NCBI RefSeq assembly: GCF_003464085.1 | Contig: NZ_QSDR01000024.1 | Coordinates: 1 to 64,000 of the forward strand | DNA length: 64,000 bases | Source of the DNA: Clostridium sp. AM58-1XD | Lineage (GTDB): Bacteria; Bacillota; Clostridia; Lachnospirales; Lachnospiraceae | Reading direction: 5' to 3' | Shown: one piece after another, positions 8,731 through 16,283 of the stretch | How the letters are laid out: every line of letters begins with the position of its first letter | Numbering within the stretch: position 1 is the first letter of the stretch | Translations under genes and position numbers: made by a program | Notes under the pieces: model-generated | The model's database searches: none | The model's input: only the letters and a program-made list of their open reading frames with translations | Told to the model about the DNA's origin: nothing

Positions 8731-9411
8731 TTACTGTTCCGGTAATTCTGACGGAGTAGCTAACGATGGAGTTGAACTCTCTTTTTCTGCTTCTGGCGCT
8801 TCTGTTGGAAGCTCATCCTCATCTGGTACCTGGGAATCACTTGCTTCAGCTGGAGTCGCCTCATCTTCATCAGCGCTGAATGGGAAACGCTTGGTGATTT
8901 CAAGACCAGACGTTTCCGTACTATAAAACTCTGATTTCCCGTCCTTTACTGCTAAATGAAGCCCTCTAAGACGATACACCCCAAGTTCAAATCCTGTAAG
9001 TTCAATATCTAACACTGCAATTGATAAAACTCCGTCCGAAAAATCTTCTGGTAAAAATTGAAAAACTTTATAATCCACTTGATTCCAGTGTTCATCATTC
9101 CCTAATTTATCTATATATAAACCCATTAAAATTTCATCCACTGGTTCAGAACAGCTAGTCAACATTAATACACCAATATTGCCATTCTGAGGATCAGAAA
9201 TCTCTAATGCTGCATCTGAGAACCACTGTCCTCTTGCACTACCATTAATTCTTGCTTTTTCCCCATCTACTATTTCTTCATTATCATGATTTACCAGTTT
9301 AATGCAGTCTGTAGTATTAATAGTATCACTTATTTCATCTGCAAAAGCAGGTATAATATAGAGTAAAGCAATTATTAATCCCAAACATGTACTTTTTATC
9401 AGACATCTCAT
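8731..9411 (-). CDS. Secreted protein of unknown function
   Basis: I do not recognise the family. The protein of about 226 residues starts MRCLIKSTCLGLIIALLYII and has a Sec-type signal peptide ending near FADE, followed by a soluble domain. The C-terminal 45 residues are rich in Glu, Ala, Pro, Ser and Thr, like a low-complexity wall or linker tail. The start at 9411 is chosen because AGAAGGGATGG lies 7-8 bases upstream; an upstream in-frame Met has no such site. The start overlaps nothing and is 17 bases past the stop of the DUF4367-like gene, so the two are probably translated from one mRNA. Confidence 0.65.
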   Translation of the reverse strand: MRCLIKSTCLGLIIALLYIIPAFADEISDTINTTDCIKLVNHDNEEIVDGEKARINGSARGQWFSDAALEISDPQNGNIGVLMLTSCSEPVDEILMGLYIDKLGNDEHWNQVDYKVFQFLPEDFSDGVLSIAVLDIELTGFELGVYRLRGLHLAVKDGKSEFYSTETSGLEITKRFPFSADEDEATPAEASDSQVPDEDELPTEAPEAEKESSTPSLATPSELPEQ

Positions 9412-9427
9412 ATTATAACCATCCCTT

Positions 9428-10273
9428 CTATTCATACGAGTTATCAATATACAAATCTTTTGCTATTTTTAAAAATTCTGCTTCTTCCATAACTCCACTT
9501 ATAAAATAACTTGTCCCTGCTTCGCTGTCCTTAATATCGATACTATATTTTTTCTCATTATTCTCCATATTTTCTTTGTAGACCTCTAATTTCTTGCCTA
9601 GCCACGGATTATAAACATGCGTTAATAAAGCTTTACTATCTTTTCCATGTATTCCGTTTTTTCTAGTTTGAGTGCCCCATTGATAAATACAAAAATATTT
9701 TCCATTATAAATGAACTGTATTATACCGCTTTTTTCACTTAAAACTAACTTTTCAAAGATCATTCCTTCTGGAATATATCCCATTTTCAAAGCCGGAACT
9801 TTTATATTTTTTTCCACCTCAGCATAAGCTTGTTTTTCGTCAGTAATTCCTTCTATCCCTTTTGCACTATTCCAAACAATATTATTCTTTCTCCCACTAT
9901 CTATCACCCTATACTGAGTTGCACTCTTTCCCACCGAATTCAAACTGAATCCAACAAAGGCAATGCCAAGGGCAGCTGCCGCAATAAGCGTTCTTCTCAT
10001 CCTGCGGAAAGTAAATATCTTTTTCTTCGGATGCGGTGTAACTGGCGCTTTTCCCTCTGTTCCGAGGGGGACTGGCTGTATGCCGCGTTCCTGAATTTTT
10101 TGTAAAATTTTCTGATATTCATCATCAGGCGCCTTTAGCTCGGGAGAAGTGTCTGGATTAGCCGCCGCATCTTCCAATTCTGCCTGAATCTGCTCATCAG
10201 AAAAACCAAATGCCGCTCTGATTGTCTCATCTATTTTCTTATCCTTTATCTGGTTTTCGTCTATCCGTTTCAC
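9428..10273 (-). CDS. DUF4367-like single-pass membrane protein
   Basis: Protein of about 281 residues with a cytoplasmic N-terminal part (1-88), one membrane segment (about LIAAAALGIAFVGFSL, 92-107) and an outer domain. The outer part (PALKMGYIPEGMIFEKL...IQFIYNGKYFCIYQW) resembles the DUF4367 domain found in anti-sigma-like proteins of clostridia. This is a family-level guess. GTG at 10273 is the preferred start because GGAGAGG lies 5 bases upstream; a second GTG at 10279 is too close. No sigma factor is directly upstream, but one lies 1.2 kb away beyond murG. Confidence 0.6.
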   Translation of the reverse strand: MKRIDENQIKDKKIDETIRAAFGFSDEQIQAELEDAAANPDTSPELKAPDDEYQKILQKIQERGIQPVPLGTEGKAPVTPHPKKKIFTFRRMRRTLIAAAALGIAFVGFSLNSVGKSATQYRVIDSGRKNNIVWNSAKGIEGITDEKQAYAEVEKNIKVPALKMGYIPEGMIFEKLVLSEKSGIIQFIYNGKYFCIYQWGTQTRKNGIHGKDSKALLTHVYNPWLGKKLEVYKENMENNEKKYSIDIKDSEAGTSYFISGVMEEAEFLKIAKDLYIDNSYE

Positions 10274-10320
10274 AAACACCTCTCCGTTTTCTTTATCCTG
10301 AAGTTCCCTTTTCTTTAGGG

Positions 10321-10348
10321 TTGACTTTTAGATAGTTCTGGGTAGTAT
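10321..10348 (+). promoter_or_regulatory. Probable murG promoter
   Basis: TTGACT (10321-10326), a 16-base spacer and TAGTAT (10343-10348) lie 44 bases ahead of the murG start. Confidence 0.5.
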
Positions 10349-10391
10349 ATTAGTATAGATATTTAACATCCATAATTTAGGAGGTAACTAA

Positions 10392-11468
10392 ATGAAAAAA
10401 ATCATATTGACCGGCGGCGGAACTGCCGGGCATGTTACTCCGAATCTCGCACTGCTCCCTTCACTGAGAGATTTAGGATACGAGATTCACTATATTGGTT
10501 CTTATCAAGGTATTGAGAAAAAACTGATTGAAAATGCCGGCGTTGACTACCATGGCATTTCTTCCGGTAAACTCCGCCGTTACTTTGATTTTAAGAATTT
10601 TACAGATCCTCTTCGCGTCATAAAAGGCTACGGAGAAGCTCTGAAATTAATGAAGAAATACAAGCCGGATGTTGTATTCTCCAAAGGGGGTTTTGTTGCT
10701 GTTCCTGTCGTTCTTGCTGCAAAGCATTACAAAATTCCAACTATTATCCATGAATCCGACATGACTCCCGGTTTAGCCAATAAAATCTGCATTCCTTCTG
10801 CGCAGAAAATCTGCTGTAATTTTCCTGAAACACTGAATTATCTTCCAAAGGATAAAGCCGTTCTAACAGGCTCTCCGATCCGTAAGGAACTTCTGGAAGG
10901 AAGCCGTTTGTCCGGTCTTCAATATACCGGCCTGTCCGCCGGAAAGCCTGTCATCTTAGTCATTGGAGGCAGTCTTGGCTCCGTGACTGTCAATACCGCC
11001 ATTCGAGGAATCCTGCCGAAACTTCTGACCAGATATCACGTTGTACATATCTGCGGAAAAGGCAATCTGAATGAGAGCCTGATCGGCACAGAAGGGTATG
11101 TACAATACGAATATGTTGATGCACCGTTAAAGCATCTATTTGCTGCCGCGGATCTTATCGTCTCCCGCGCCGGCGCCAACTCCATCTGCGAAATTCTTGC
11201 ACTGAGAAAGCCTAATGTTCTAATCCCTCTATCCGCCGCAGCCAGCCGCGGTGACCAGATTTTAAATGCAAAATCATTTGCCAAGCAGGGCTTCAGCACG
11301 GTTTTGGAAGAAGAGAATCTTACGGAAGAAACTCTTTATCAGGCAATTCTCAGCACCCATGAAAACCGAGCCGCATTTATAAAGGCTATGGATCAGAGTT
11401 CCCTGTCCAATGCCGTAGACACGATCATCGGTCTGATTGAGCACTATGCTGATCATTCAGAAAGATAA
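10392..11468 (+). CDS. murG: UDP-GlcNAc:undecaprenyl-PP-MurNAc-pentapeptide GlcNAc transferase
   Basis: Makes lipid II from lipid I on the inner face of the membrane, the last cytoplasmic step of peptidoglycan synthesis. The 358-residue GT28 protein opens with GGGTAGHVTPNLAL, the MurG glycine loop that normally reads GGTGGH. It also has GSPIRKEL, the second glycine loop VIGGSLGS, and SRAGANSICEILAL, which contacts the donor. AGGAGGTAACTA fixes the start. It is a lone copy away from any division cluster, so it may be a second MurG or the only one; the window cannot tell. Its last 16 bases overlap the convergent sigma factor gene. Confidence 0.92.
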   Translation: MKKIILTGGGTAGHVTPNLALLPSLRDLGYEIHYIGSYQGIEKKLIENAGVDYHGISSGKLRRYFDFKNFTDPLRVIKGYGEALKLMKKYKPDVVFSKGGFVAVPVVLAAKHYKIPTIIHESDMTPGLANKICIPSAQKICCNFPETLNYLPKDKAVLTGSPIRKELLEGSRLSGLQYTGLSAGKPVILVIGGSLGSVTVNTAIRGILPKLLTRYHVVHICGKGNLNESLIGTEGYVQYEYVDAPLKHLFAAADLIVSRAGANSICEILALRKPNVLIPLSAAASRGDQILNAKSFAKQGFSTVLEEENLTEETLYQAILSTHENRAAFIKAMDQSSLSNAVDTIIGLIEHYADHSER

Positions 11469-11983
11469 GGGCTCAGCTTTTTCTTCAGATGCTCTCTTGC
11501 TCTTAACAAACGGGAACGGCATGCCGTTCCCGATATACCCAGGATCTCTCCGGCTTCTTCACTCGTATATTGGAGAATGCAGCAATATAATATTACTTCC
11601 TGCCATTCATAGCGCATCTCAGAAACAAACTTGCGCACTTTTTCATACAGATCCCTGTCTGCGACTCTGTCCGCTGTATCTTTTCTAAAGCCGGTCATCA
11701 GTTCGTCGATTGCAAACCTGCCTTCCTCCGAATCCACACTGACAGTTTCATAATGTATCTTTCTGCGATAATCGATACACCTGTTCCTGAGGATCGTGAT
11801 AAGGATACAGCCTTTCTTTTCGTTGTCTACAGAATAGTTCTCAAAGTATGAAGTGAACGTTTCCTGAATCTCATCATCAATTTCGTCATATGGTATTCCG
11901 TAATGTCTGGCTATTGTACGAAGCGGCTTTTTATACTCCTCATACATGGACTGGAACATCTCATTAATTTTCGGTTCCATCAT
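11453..11983 (-). CDS. RNA polymerase sigma-70 family (ECF-like) factor
   Basis: Sigma factor of about 176 residues. Region 2 is near IARHYGIPYDEIDDEIQETFTSYFENY and ILRNRCIDYRRK. Region 4 is YTSEEAGEILGISGTACRSRLLRAREHLKKKL, a clear helix-turn-helix. The gene starts at 11983 or at the next codon, 11980; AAGGAG suits the second better. No anti-sigma gene is adjacent on the same strand. The DUF4367-like protein at 9428-10273 is a possible but distant partner. Its end overlaps murG tail to tail by 16 bases. Confidence 0.85.
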   Translation of the reverse strand: MMEPKINEMFQSMYEEYKKPLRTIARHYGIPYDEIDDEIQETFTSYFENYSVDNEKKGCILITILRNRCIDYRRKIHYETVSVDSEEGRFAIDELMTGFRKDTADRVADRDLYEKVRKFVSEMRYEWQEVILYCCILQYTSEEAGEILGISGTACRSRLLRAREHLKKKLSPYLSE

Positions 11984-12002
11984 ATCTCCTTATATGTATG
12001 AA

Positions 12003-12419
12003 TTATAACGCCATCTGAATTGCATGCGCCAGTTCTGCCAGTTCCTGATCTTCCGAATGGCCTGGCGCCCATGTTACGATCGCCGGTCCGTCCTCATATC
12101 TTGGTATAATATGGACATGGAAGTGAAAAACCGTCTGACCGGCCGTCGTTCCATTATTCTGAACAATATTAAATCCTGTACAGCCAAGAGACTTTTTCAT
12201 AGCTTCCCCTATTTTGGCTGCCAGCGGCAGTACTTTTGAAGCCGTCTGTTCATCGAGTTCACATACATCTTTGAAGTGATTTTTAGGTAATATCAAGGCA
12301 TGTCCCTTGGAAGCCGGGCTCATGTCCAGAATTACTTTGAAATCATCATCTTCGTAAACTGCTTTTGACGGTATCTCACCGTTTGCAATCTTACAGAAAA
12401 TGCAGTCGTTTTCTTTCAT
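12003..12419 (-). CDS. HIT family protein (HinT-like)
   Basis: Small nucleotide hydrolase/transferase of the histidine triad superfamily, 138 residues. It has CIFCKIANGEIPS near the start and the triad HFHVHIIPRY (about 98-107) near the end. HinT-type proteins hydrolyse adenosine 5'-monophosphoramidates. The start ATG shares ATGA with the stop of the rhomboid gene upstream, with GGAGG just before it, so translation is probably coupled. Confidence 0.93.
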   Translation of the reverse strand: MKENDCIFCKIANGEIPSKAVYEDDDFKVILDMSPASKGHALILPKNHFKDVCELDEQTASKVLPLAAKIGEAMKKSLGCTGFNIVQNNGTTAGQTVFHFHVHIIPRYEDGPAIVTWAPGHSEDQELAELAHAIQMAL

Positions 12420-13053
12420 CTCATCCTCCTCTTTCTGTCACCAGTTTTCCCGCGAGGACGTCTCGGCTTCCTATACATGGCAGCTGCCAGAAGAATTCCA
12501 AGAACCAGCCCTCCTACGTGCGCAATATTGTCCACTCCTGCACTCGTAAATCCGAAATACAGAGAACAAATGATCAGCAAGATAAGCTGTCTGCTGCTTA
12601 AGTCCTCCAATTGTCCGCGATTTACAGAAACAGCATACAGAAGGCCGCCGATTACTCCGAAAATTGCTCCGGAAGCTCCTGCCGAAACGGCGTGGCGATA
12701 TTCATTAATGTTTATAAGCATGGAGATAATGTTCGCTCCTACACCACATGTAATATAGAACACAAGATATTTTATTTTCCCAAAGCCCGCTCCATATTAT
12801 CCCCTAAGACAAAAAGGATAATCATATTATTCAAAAGATGGGAAAAACCAAAATGCATGAACACTGCTGTAAACAGGCGGTAATACTCCCTGCCCTTTAC
12901 GACAGCAGGTGCATACATTGCTCCATAATGAACCATCATCCCCATATCATTTTCCGTCGAACCCTGCAGTTCGAGGAAAAAAAAATACAATACATTTGCC
13001 GCGATGATGGCTCCATTTACATATGCCCTTTTTTTGTGGTTAGAATATTCCAT
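12416..13053 (-). CDS. Rhomboid family intramembrane serine protease, frameshifted
   Basis: Two adjoining frames (13053-12772 and 12763-12416) are the halves of one rhomboid of about 212 residues. The first ends ...FVLGDNMERALGK and the second continues with ...FYITCGVGANI. One missing A near 12775-12778, in a run read AAAA instead of AAAAA, restores GKIKYLVFYITC. The catalytic Ser is in GASGAIFGVIGG and the His is in DNIAHVGGLVLG, so the active site is complete. The loop-1 region (REYYRLFTAVFMHFGFSHLLNNM) is typical. Rhomboids cleave membrane substrates; none can be named here. It is directly coupled to the HIT gene. Confidence 0.85.
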
Positions 13054-13111
13054 TACGTTCTCCTCTTAAACTCAGAAACATTCTACCATAATTTACTATT
13101 TTTGTTAAGTG

Positions 13112-14455
13112 TCATTTAAACAAAAATCCTTTATCTGCTATATATATTTCATCCCCTGGAGATAAATCTGCCGATTCGTTGGCTTCCAACATACGTCCGT
13201 TTACGGTTGTTCCGTTTGTTGAGTTCAAATCGGTTATTCTATACCCGTCCTCATCCTCGTCAATTCTCAGATGAAGTCTGCTGACCGTCTCACGGTTCAT
13301 TACAAAATCGACCAGCCCTTCCTGCTTGCCAATCAGAAATGGAAAATATGCGATTCTGACAACATCCCCGCCGCTCTCCATACTAATCAGGCGTCTGCAT
13401 TCCCGTTTATCTCCTAAATCTGCCAAAAGTGCTGTATCATTTGCCCCCAGACTTTCTACCGGTTCTTTTTCAACCGCTTCTTCCTCCTCCAGTTCCATAA
13501 TCCAGAAATCGTCCGCTTTCTTATCAGTCTTCTCAGCTTCTCTCCCCTGGCCTTCCTGTCTTTTCCCAATTCCGCTCAATATCTGCGAAATGACCGCGGC
13601 TCCGGCAGCCACAGCCGCGGCAATTTTGATACCATAACTTCTTATCCAGTTCTCCCCCATAATAAACCAGCCTCCTGCCATCAGGCAGACCAGAAGGACA
13701 AACAGGCCTGACAGCCACACTTCCCAATTTCTGCCGTGGTCTACCTGACCTTTTTTATCCTTCTCCATACTGTCTTCTTTTTCATCTGTGAAATCCTTTT
13801 TTTCTATCCCCTTTTTTCTCTGTGCATCTATTCCCTGTCCCTTTATTTCTTCACAAAATACGGCACAGCCCCTGTTTTCCCGTTCTTCTGCTTTTTCTGG
13901 TCTTCTAATGCAGCTTTCACCGCCAAACAGAACCTTTAACAGATCCTTCATTCCATAGTTATCTTTCTGGCTCTCCTGAAACAGTCCATATGCAAGAACC
14001 ACCCCTTCTTTATCTCTATGGTCGATTTTTCCAAGCAGGTACTGAAGAAGCTTCTTCATATCCTCCGGAAAGTTTCCCTGCCGACCGGGAATAAAGCATA
14101 GATATACCTGATATGTATCCGTTTCAATATAGATATAGTCCGCTTCCAGCAGTATCCCTTCTTCTCTAAGAAGATATTGTTCCATTTTTTCCAGAACAGC
14201 CGAAATGCCTGATATCAGCTTACGGATTTCACCAGCTTTCATTCCCCTGTTTTCAAGAAGACGGTTTAATGGCTGTCTTGATGTTATTTCATAATAATAA
14301 AGCTTCTCTTCTTCCGCATACTTTATGTGAAATTTCAGCAGTCCCTCAATTACATTACTCACCATCATATGTGCTTCATAGAAATCCTGATCCTGACGAT
14401 CAGGCCGGATAATCAGATAATTATGCTTCATTTCCCTCTGATACCGAATTTCCAA
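13112..14455 (-). CDS. DUF6382/FHA domain protein of the Tad locus
   Basis: Protein of 447 residues in three parts. Residues 1-190 match the DUF6382 type found beside Tad genes in Lachnospiraceae. Next comes an acidic linker and two membrane segments (about 245-266 and 275-296). At the C terminus is an FHA domain (about 355-447) with the phosphothreonine-binding pattern FLIGKQ...SRLHLRI...DLNSTNGTTVNG. FHA domains read Ser/Thr phosphorylation, so this last gene of the pilus operon may link assembly to a kinase signal; that is inference. A TTG at 14455 (LEIRYQREMKHNYL) is preferred because family members start this way and AGAGAGG is upstream; an ATG eight codons in is the alternative. Confidence 0.8.
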   Translation of the reverse strand: MEIRYQREMKHNYLIIRPDRQDQDFYEAHMMVSNVIEGLLKFHIKYAEEEKLYYYEITSRQPLNRLLENRGMKAGEIRKLISGISAVLEKMEQYLLREEGILLEADYIYIETDTYQVYLCFIPGRQGNFPEDMKKLLQYLLGKIDHRDKEGVVLAYGLFQESQKDNYGMKDLLKVLFGGESCIRRPEKAEERENRGCAVFCEEIKGQGIDAQRKKGIEKKDFTDEKEDSMEKDKKGQVDHGRNWEVWLSGLFVLLVCLMAGGWFIMGENWIRSYGIKIAAAVAAGAAVISQILSGIGKRQEGQGREAEKTDKKADDFWIMELEEEEAVEKEPVESLGANDTALLADLGDKRECRRLISMESGGDVVRIAYFPFLIGKQEGLVDFVMNRETVSRLHLRIDEDEDGYRITDLNSTNGTTVNGRMLEANESADLSPGDEIYIADKGFLFK

Positions 14456-14473
14456 TATCCTCTCTTCCTTCCC

Positions 14474-14863
14474 TTATTCCCTGTTATTGAGTATTCCTTC
14501 TTCCGCCATGGAAACCAACCGCAGAAACCGTTCCGGGTCATATTTTTTTGTCGTTATTTCAAGTTTCCATGACCGGCCGGTTCCTTTTCCGGTTACATTG
14601 ATTGCATCCGCTTCTGTCCAAATGTCATATGCATCCTTTAAATACACGTTTCTGACGGGTATATCCCGTTCCCTATCCTCTTCTTCCAAATGCGTCAGTT
14701 TCTCTACCGCCTGCTGTACAGCCATCGCGCATGCCGTTTCGTCATGGATCTGATAAACCGCCAGGATCATGGCTGCCAGTGACAAAAGCACGACAGCCAT
14801 AACATATGCCGCTTCAATTGTATAGCTGGCCTTCAGCCTCTTATTTATAAAATAACCAGCCAT
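14474..14863 (-). CDS. Small TadE-like pseudopilin of the Tad locus
   Basis: Protein of about 129 residues starting MAGYFINKRLKASYTIEAA. Residues 12-35 form the Tad pilin-like hydrophobic helix after a SYTIEAA prepilin-type motif. The rest is a small outer domain. A longer frame extends upstream but covers the prepilin peptidase gene in another frame and is not likely to be real. The start overlaps that gene by 19 bases, so translation is probably coupled. The role is presumably as a minor pilin or assembly factor. Confidence 0.7.
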   Translation of the reverse strand: MAGYFINKRLKASYTIEAAYVMAVVLLSLAAMILAVYQIHDETACAMAVQQAVEKLTHLEEEDRERDIPVRNVYLKDAYDIWTEADAINVTGKGTGRSWKLEITTKKYDPERFLRLVSMAEEGILNNRE

Positions 14864-15288
14864 ATTCCTACCGGCATAAGAAACGGGAGAAATGGCACAC
14901 TTTTCTTTCTCATGGAAATATGTTTCCATATCCCCCACATCATCATTCCCATACAGCAGAATCCGCAAAAGATCACCCCTCCGAACAACAGTGCAATGTT
15001 TCTCCAAAATCCAAGAAACATCCCTGTAACAATAAAAAAATACCCGTCTCCTTCTCCCACGGCTCCTTCCGTCAGCCTGTTCAGTGCCAGCAGAATCAAA
15101 CAGATCATTATACCGCAGCCTACAGCCGCCCAGTCTGCCCTTCTCAATCTGCACAGATTCAAAAACCAGGCCATACTTCCAAACAGACCATATACCCACA
15201 CCGCAACACTTCTGCTCTTAATATCCTGCCATGATGTGATACAAAGAAAACTGATAAATACCAGCTGCTCAACTATTTTAATCATCAT
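14845..15288 (-). CDS. A24-type prepilin peptidase, second copy in the Tad locus
   Basis: Polytopic protein of 147 residues. Two catalytic aspartates are expected: one is in the N-terminal WQDIKSR (about 21-27) and one in GEGDGYFFIV (about 78-87, matching the GxGD motif). It is probably the enzyme that trims pilin-type leaders, and it sits between a TadE-like gene and a small pseudopilin. The other peptidase of the locus is at 22683-23177. It overlaps its neighbours at both ends (15278-15288 and 14845-14863), a sign of tight coupling. Confidence 0.8.
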   Translation of the reverse strand: MMIKIVEQLVFISFLCITSWQDIKSRSVAVWVYGLFGSMAWFLNLCRLRRADWAAVGCGIMICLILLALNRLTEGAVGEGDGYFFIVTGMFLGFWRNIALLFGGVIFCGFCCMGMMMWGIWKHISMRKKSVPFLPFLMPVGIWLVIL

Positions 15289-16252
15289 TTTTACTCCCTC
15301 CTGAACAGTAAGAACATGGACCCAGCGACTCTACAGACTCAACCGGAACGGATTGCACATAAGCAGTAATCGCTCTGCAGCTTTTATCGCTGTGATAACT
15401 TTCTCCGCTGGGCATAATGTATACCGTACCTCCCGTTATATTTCTGCCGCAGATGCTGCAGGGACGGTACTTACTTCCCGAACGGTTCCTCATGCTTCCT
15501 ATCCTGCCAAAATCCACTCCGGAAATATCGTTAAACAGATAATGACATGTTCTGCTTTCGTGATACCTGATGCTGTCTTTTCCTATATAAACCATCTTCC
15601 CCTTCTCTTCCCTCCTGATCTCATCTCCCCTGTCTCCGCTTTTTCCAACCCACGCTCTTCTGCAGCACCGCAGCTGCCGCTTCAACGTATCCATCCGGAA
15701 TATAGGAAATGGAAGACGTATTTCATATTCAACGATCAGATCAATTGTAATACCATCTTCAAGTATGGATGATCCGGCTGCCGATATCTTCACAACTGCA
15801 TCCGTATCGGCCTTCTCTCTTATTTTTTCTGCTGTGTAAATTTTCGCACCTTTCTCCGCAAAATAGCAGGCCGCCTGCAGAAGATATTCTCCCGCCTGGC
15901 CTGTATTTGCTGCTTCCCCCTTCAGCCCACTGTCCGCCTGATCGGTCAAATATGCATATTGAGCCATATCCTCTCCAACCGCTTCCAGGGCCGCCTGCAT
16001 CTTTCTTTCTGTATTCATTATTTTCATTGGAATCATTAAGATAACTGTCATAAACAAAAACAGCGTCAGGCACATGGCTGCCTCTACTGTCATGCTTCCA
16101 TCCGCCCCCCTGTTTACTGCCGGGAAGGAGGCAGACAGCAATGCCCTCTTTCGGCTGAAATAAAAAAAGAGAGTGCGGGGACTGATAACTTGGAGAGGTT
16201 TTTTCTTGTCACATGAATGATTCTGTATTCTGTTCATACCGAAAAAGGGCAT
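15278..16252 (-). CDS. TadE-like pilus protein with two C-terminal Cys repeats
   Basis: Protein of 324 residues. An N-terminal cytoplasmic stretch (1-50) is followed by GSMTVEAAMCLTLFLFMTVI, a Tad pilin-like motif and membrane helix. The middle domain is extracellular. The last 110 residues hold two tandem repeats of about 45 residues, each reading roughly VYI-x(3-5)-YH-x(3-5)-C-x(n)-PCSxC: the first with C..CSIC, the second with C..CSYC. This pattern is known from secreted nucleases and other surface proteins and looks metal-binding. GGAGG nine bases before the ATG fixes the start. Confidence 0.75.
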   Translation of the reverse strand: MPFFGMNRIQNHSCDKKKPLQVISPRTLFFYFSRKRALLSASFPAVNRGADGSMTVEAAMCLTLFLFMTVILMIPMKIMNTERKMQAALEAVGEDMAQYAYLTDQADSGLKGEAANTGQAGEYLLQAACYFAEKGAKIYTAEKIREKADTDAVVKISAAGSSILEDGITIDLIVEYEIRLPFPIFRMDTLKRQLRCCRRAWVGKSGDRGDEIRREEKGKMVYIGKDSIRYHESRTCHYLFNDISGVDFGRIGSMRNRSGSKYRPCSICGRNITGGTVYIMPSGESYHSDKSCRAITAYVQSVPVESVESLGPCSYCSGGSKNDD

Positions 16253-16283
16253 CGTTCTCTGCCTCCTTCCTTCTTGATTTTAA

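Noticed and set aside
11511..11532. Perfect 22-base palindrome inside the sigma factor gene, just past the murG stop
   Set aside because: It falls in the codons for the region 4 helix of the sigma factor and has no T run on the murG side; it may be chance or a weak terminator, with nothing to support a role.
14863..15199. Long N-terminal extension of the small pseudopilin (ORF from 15199)
   Set aside because: The extension lies inside the prepilin peptidase gene in another frame and lacks a start signal; the pilin-like helix is preceded by its own ATG at 14863.
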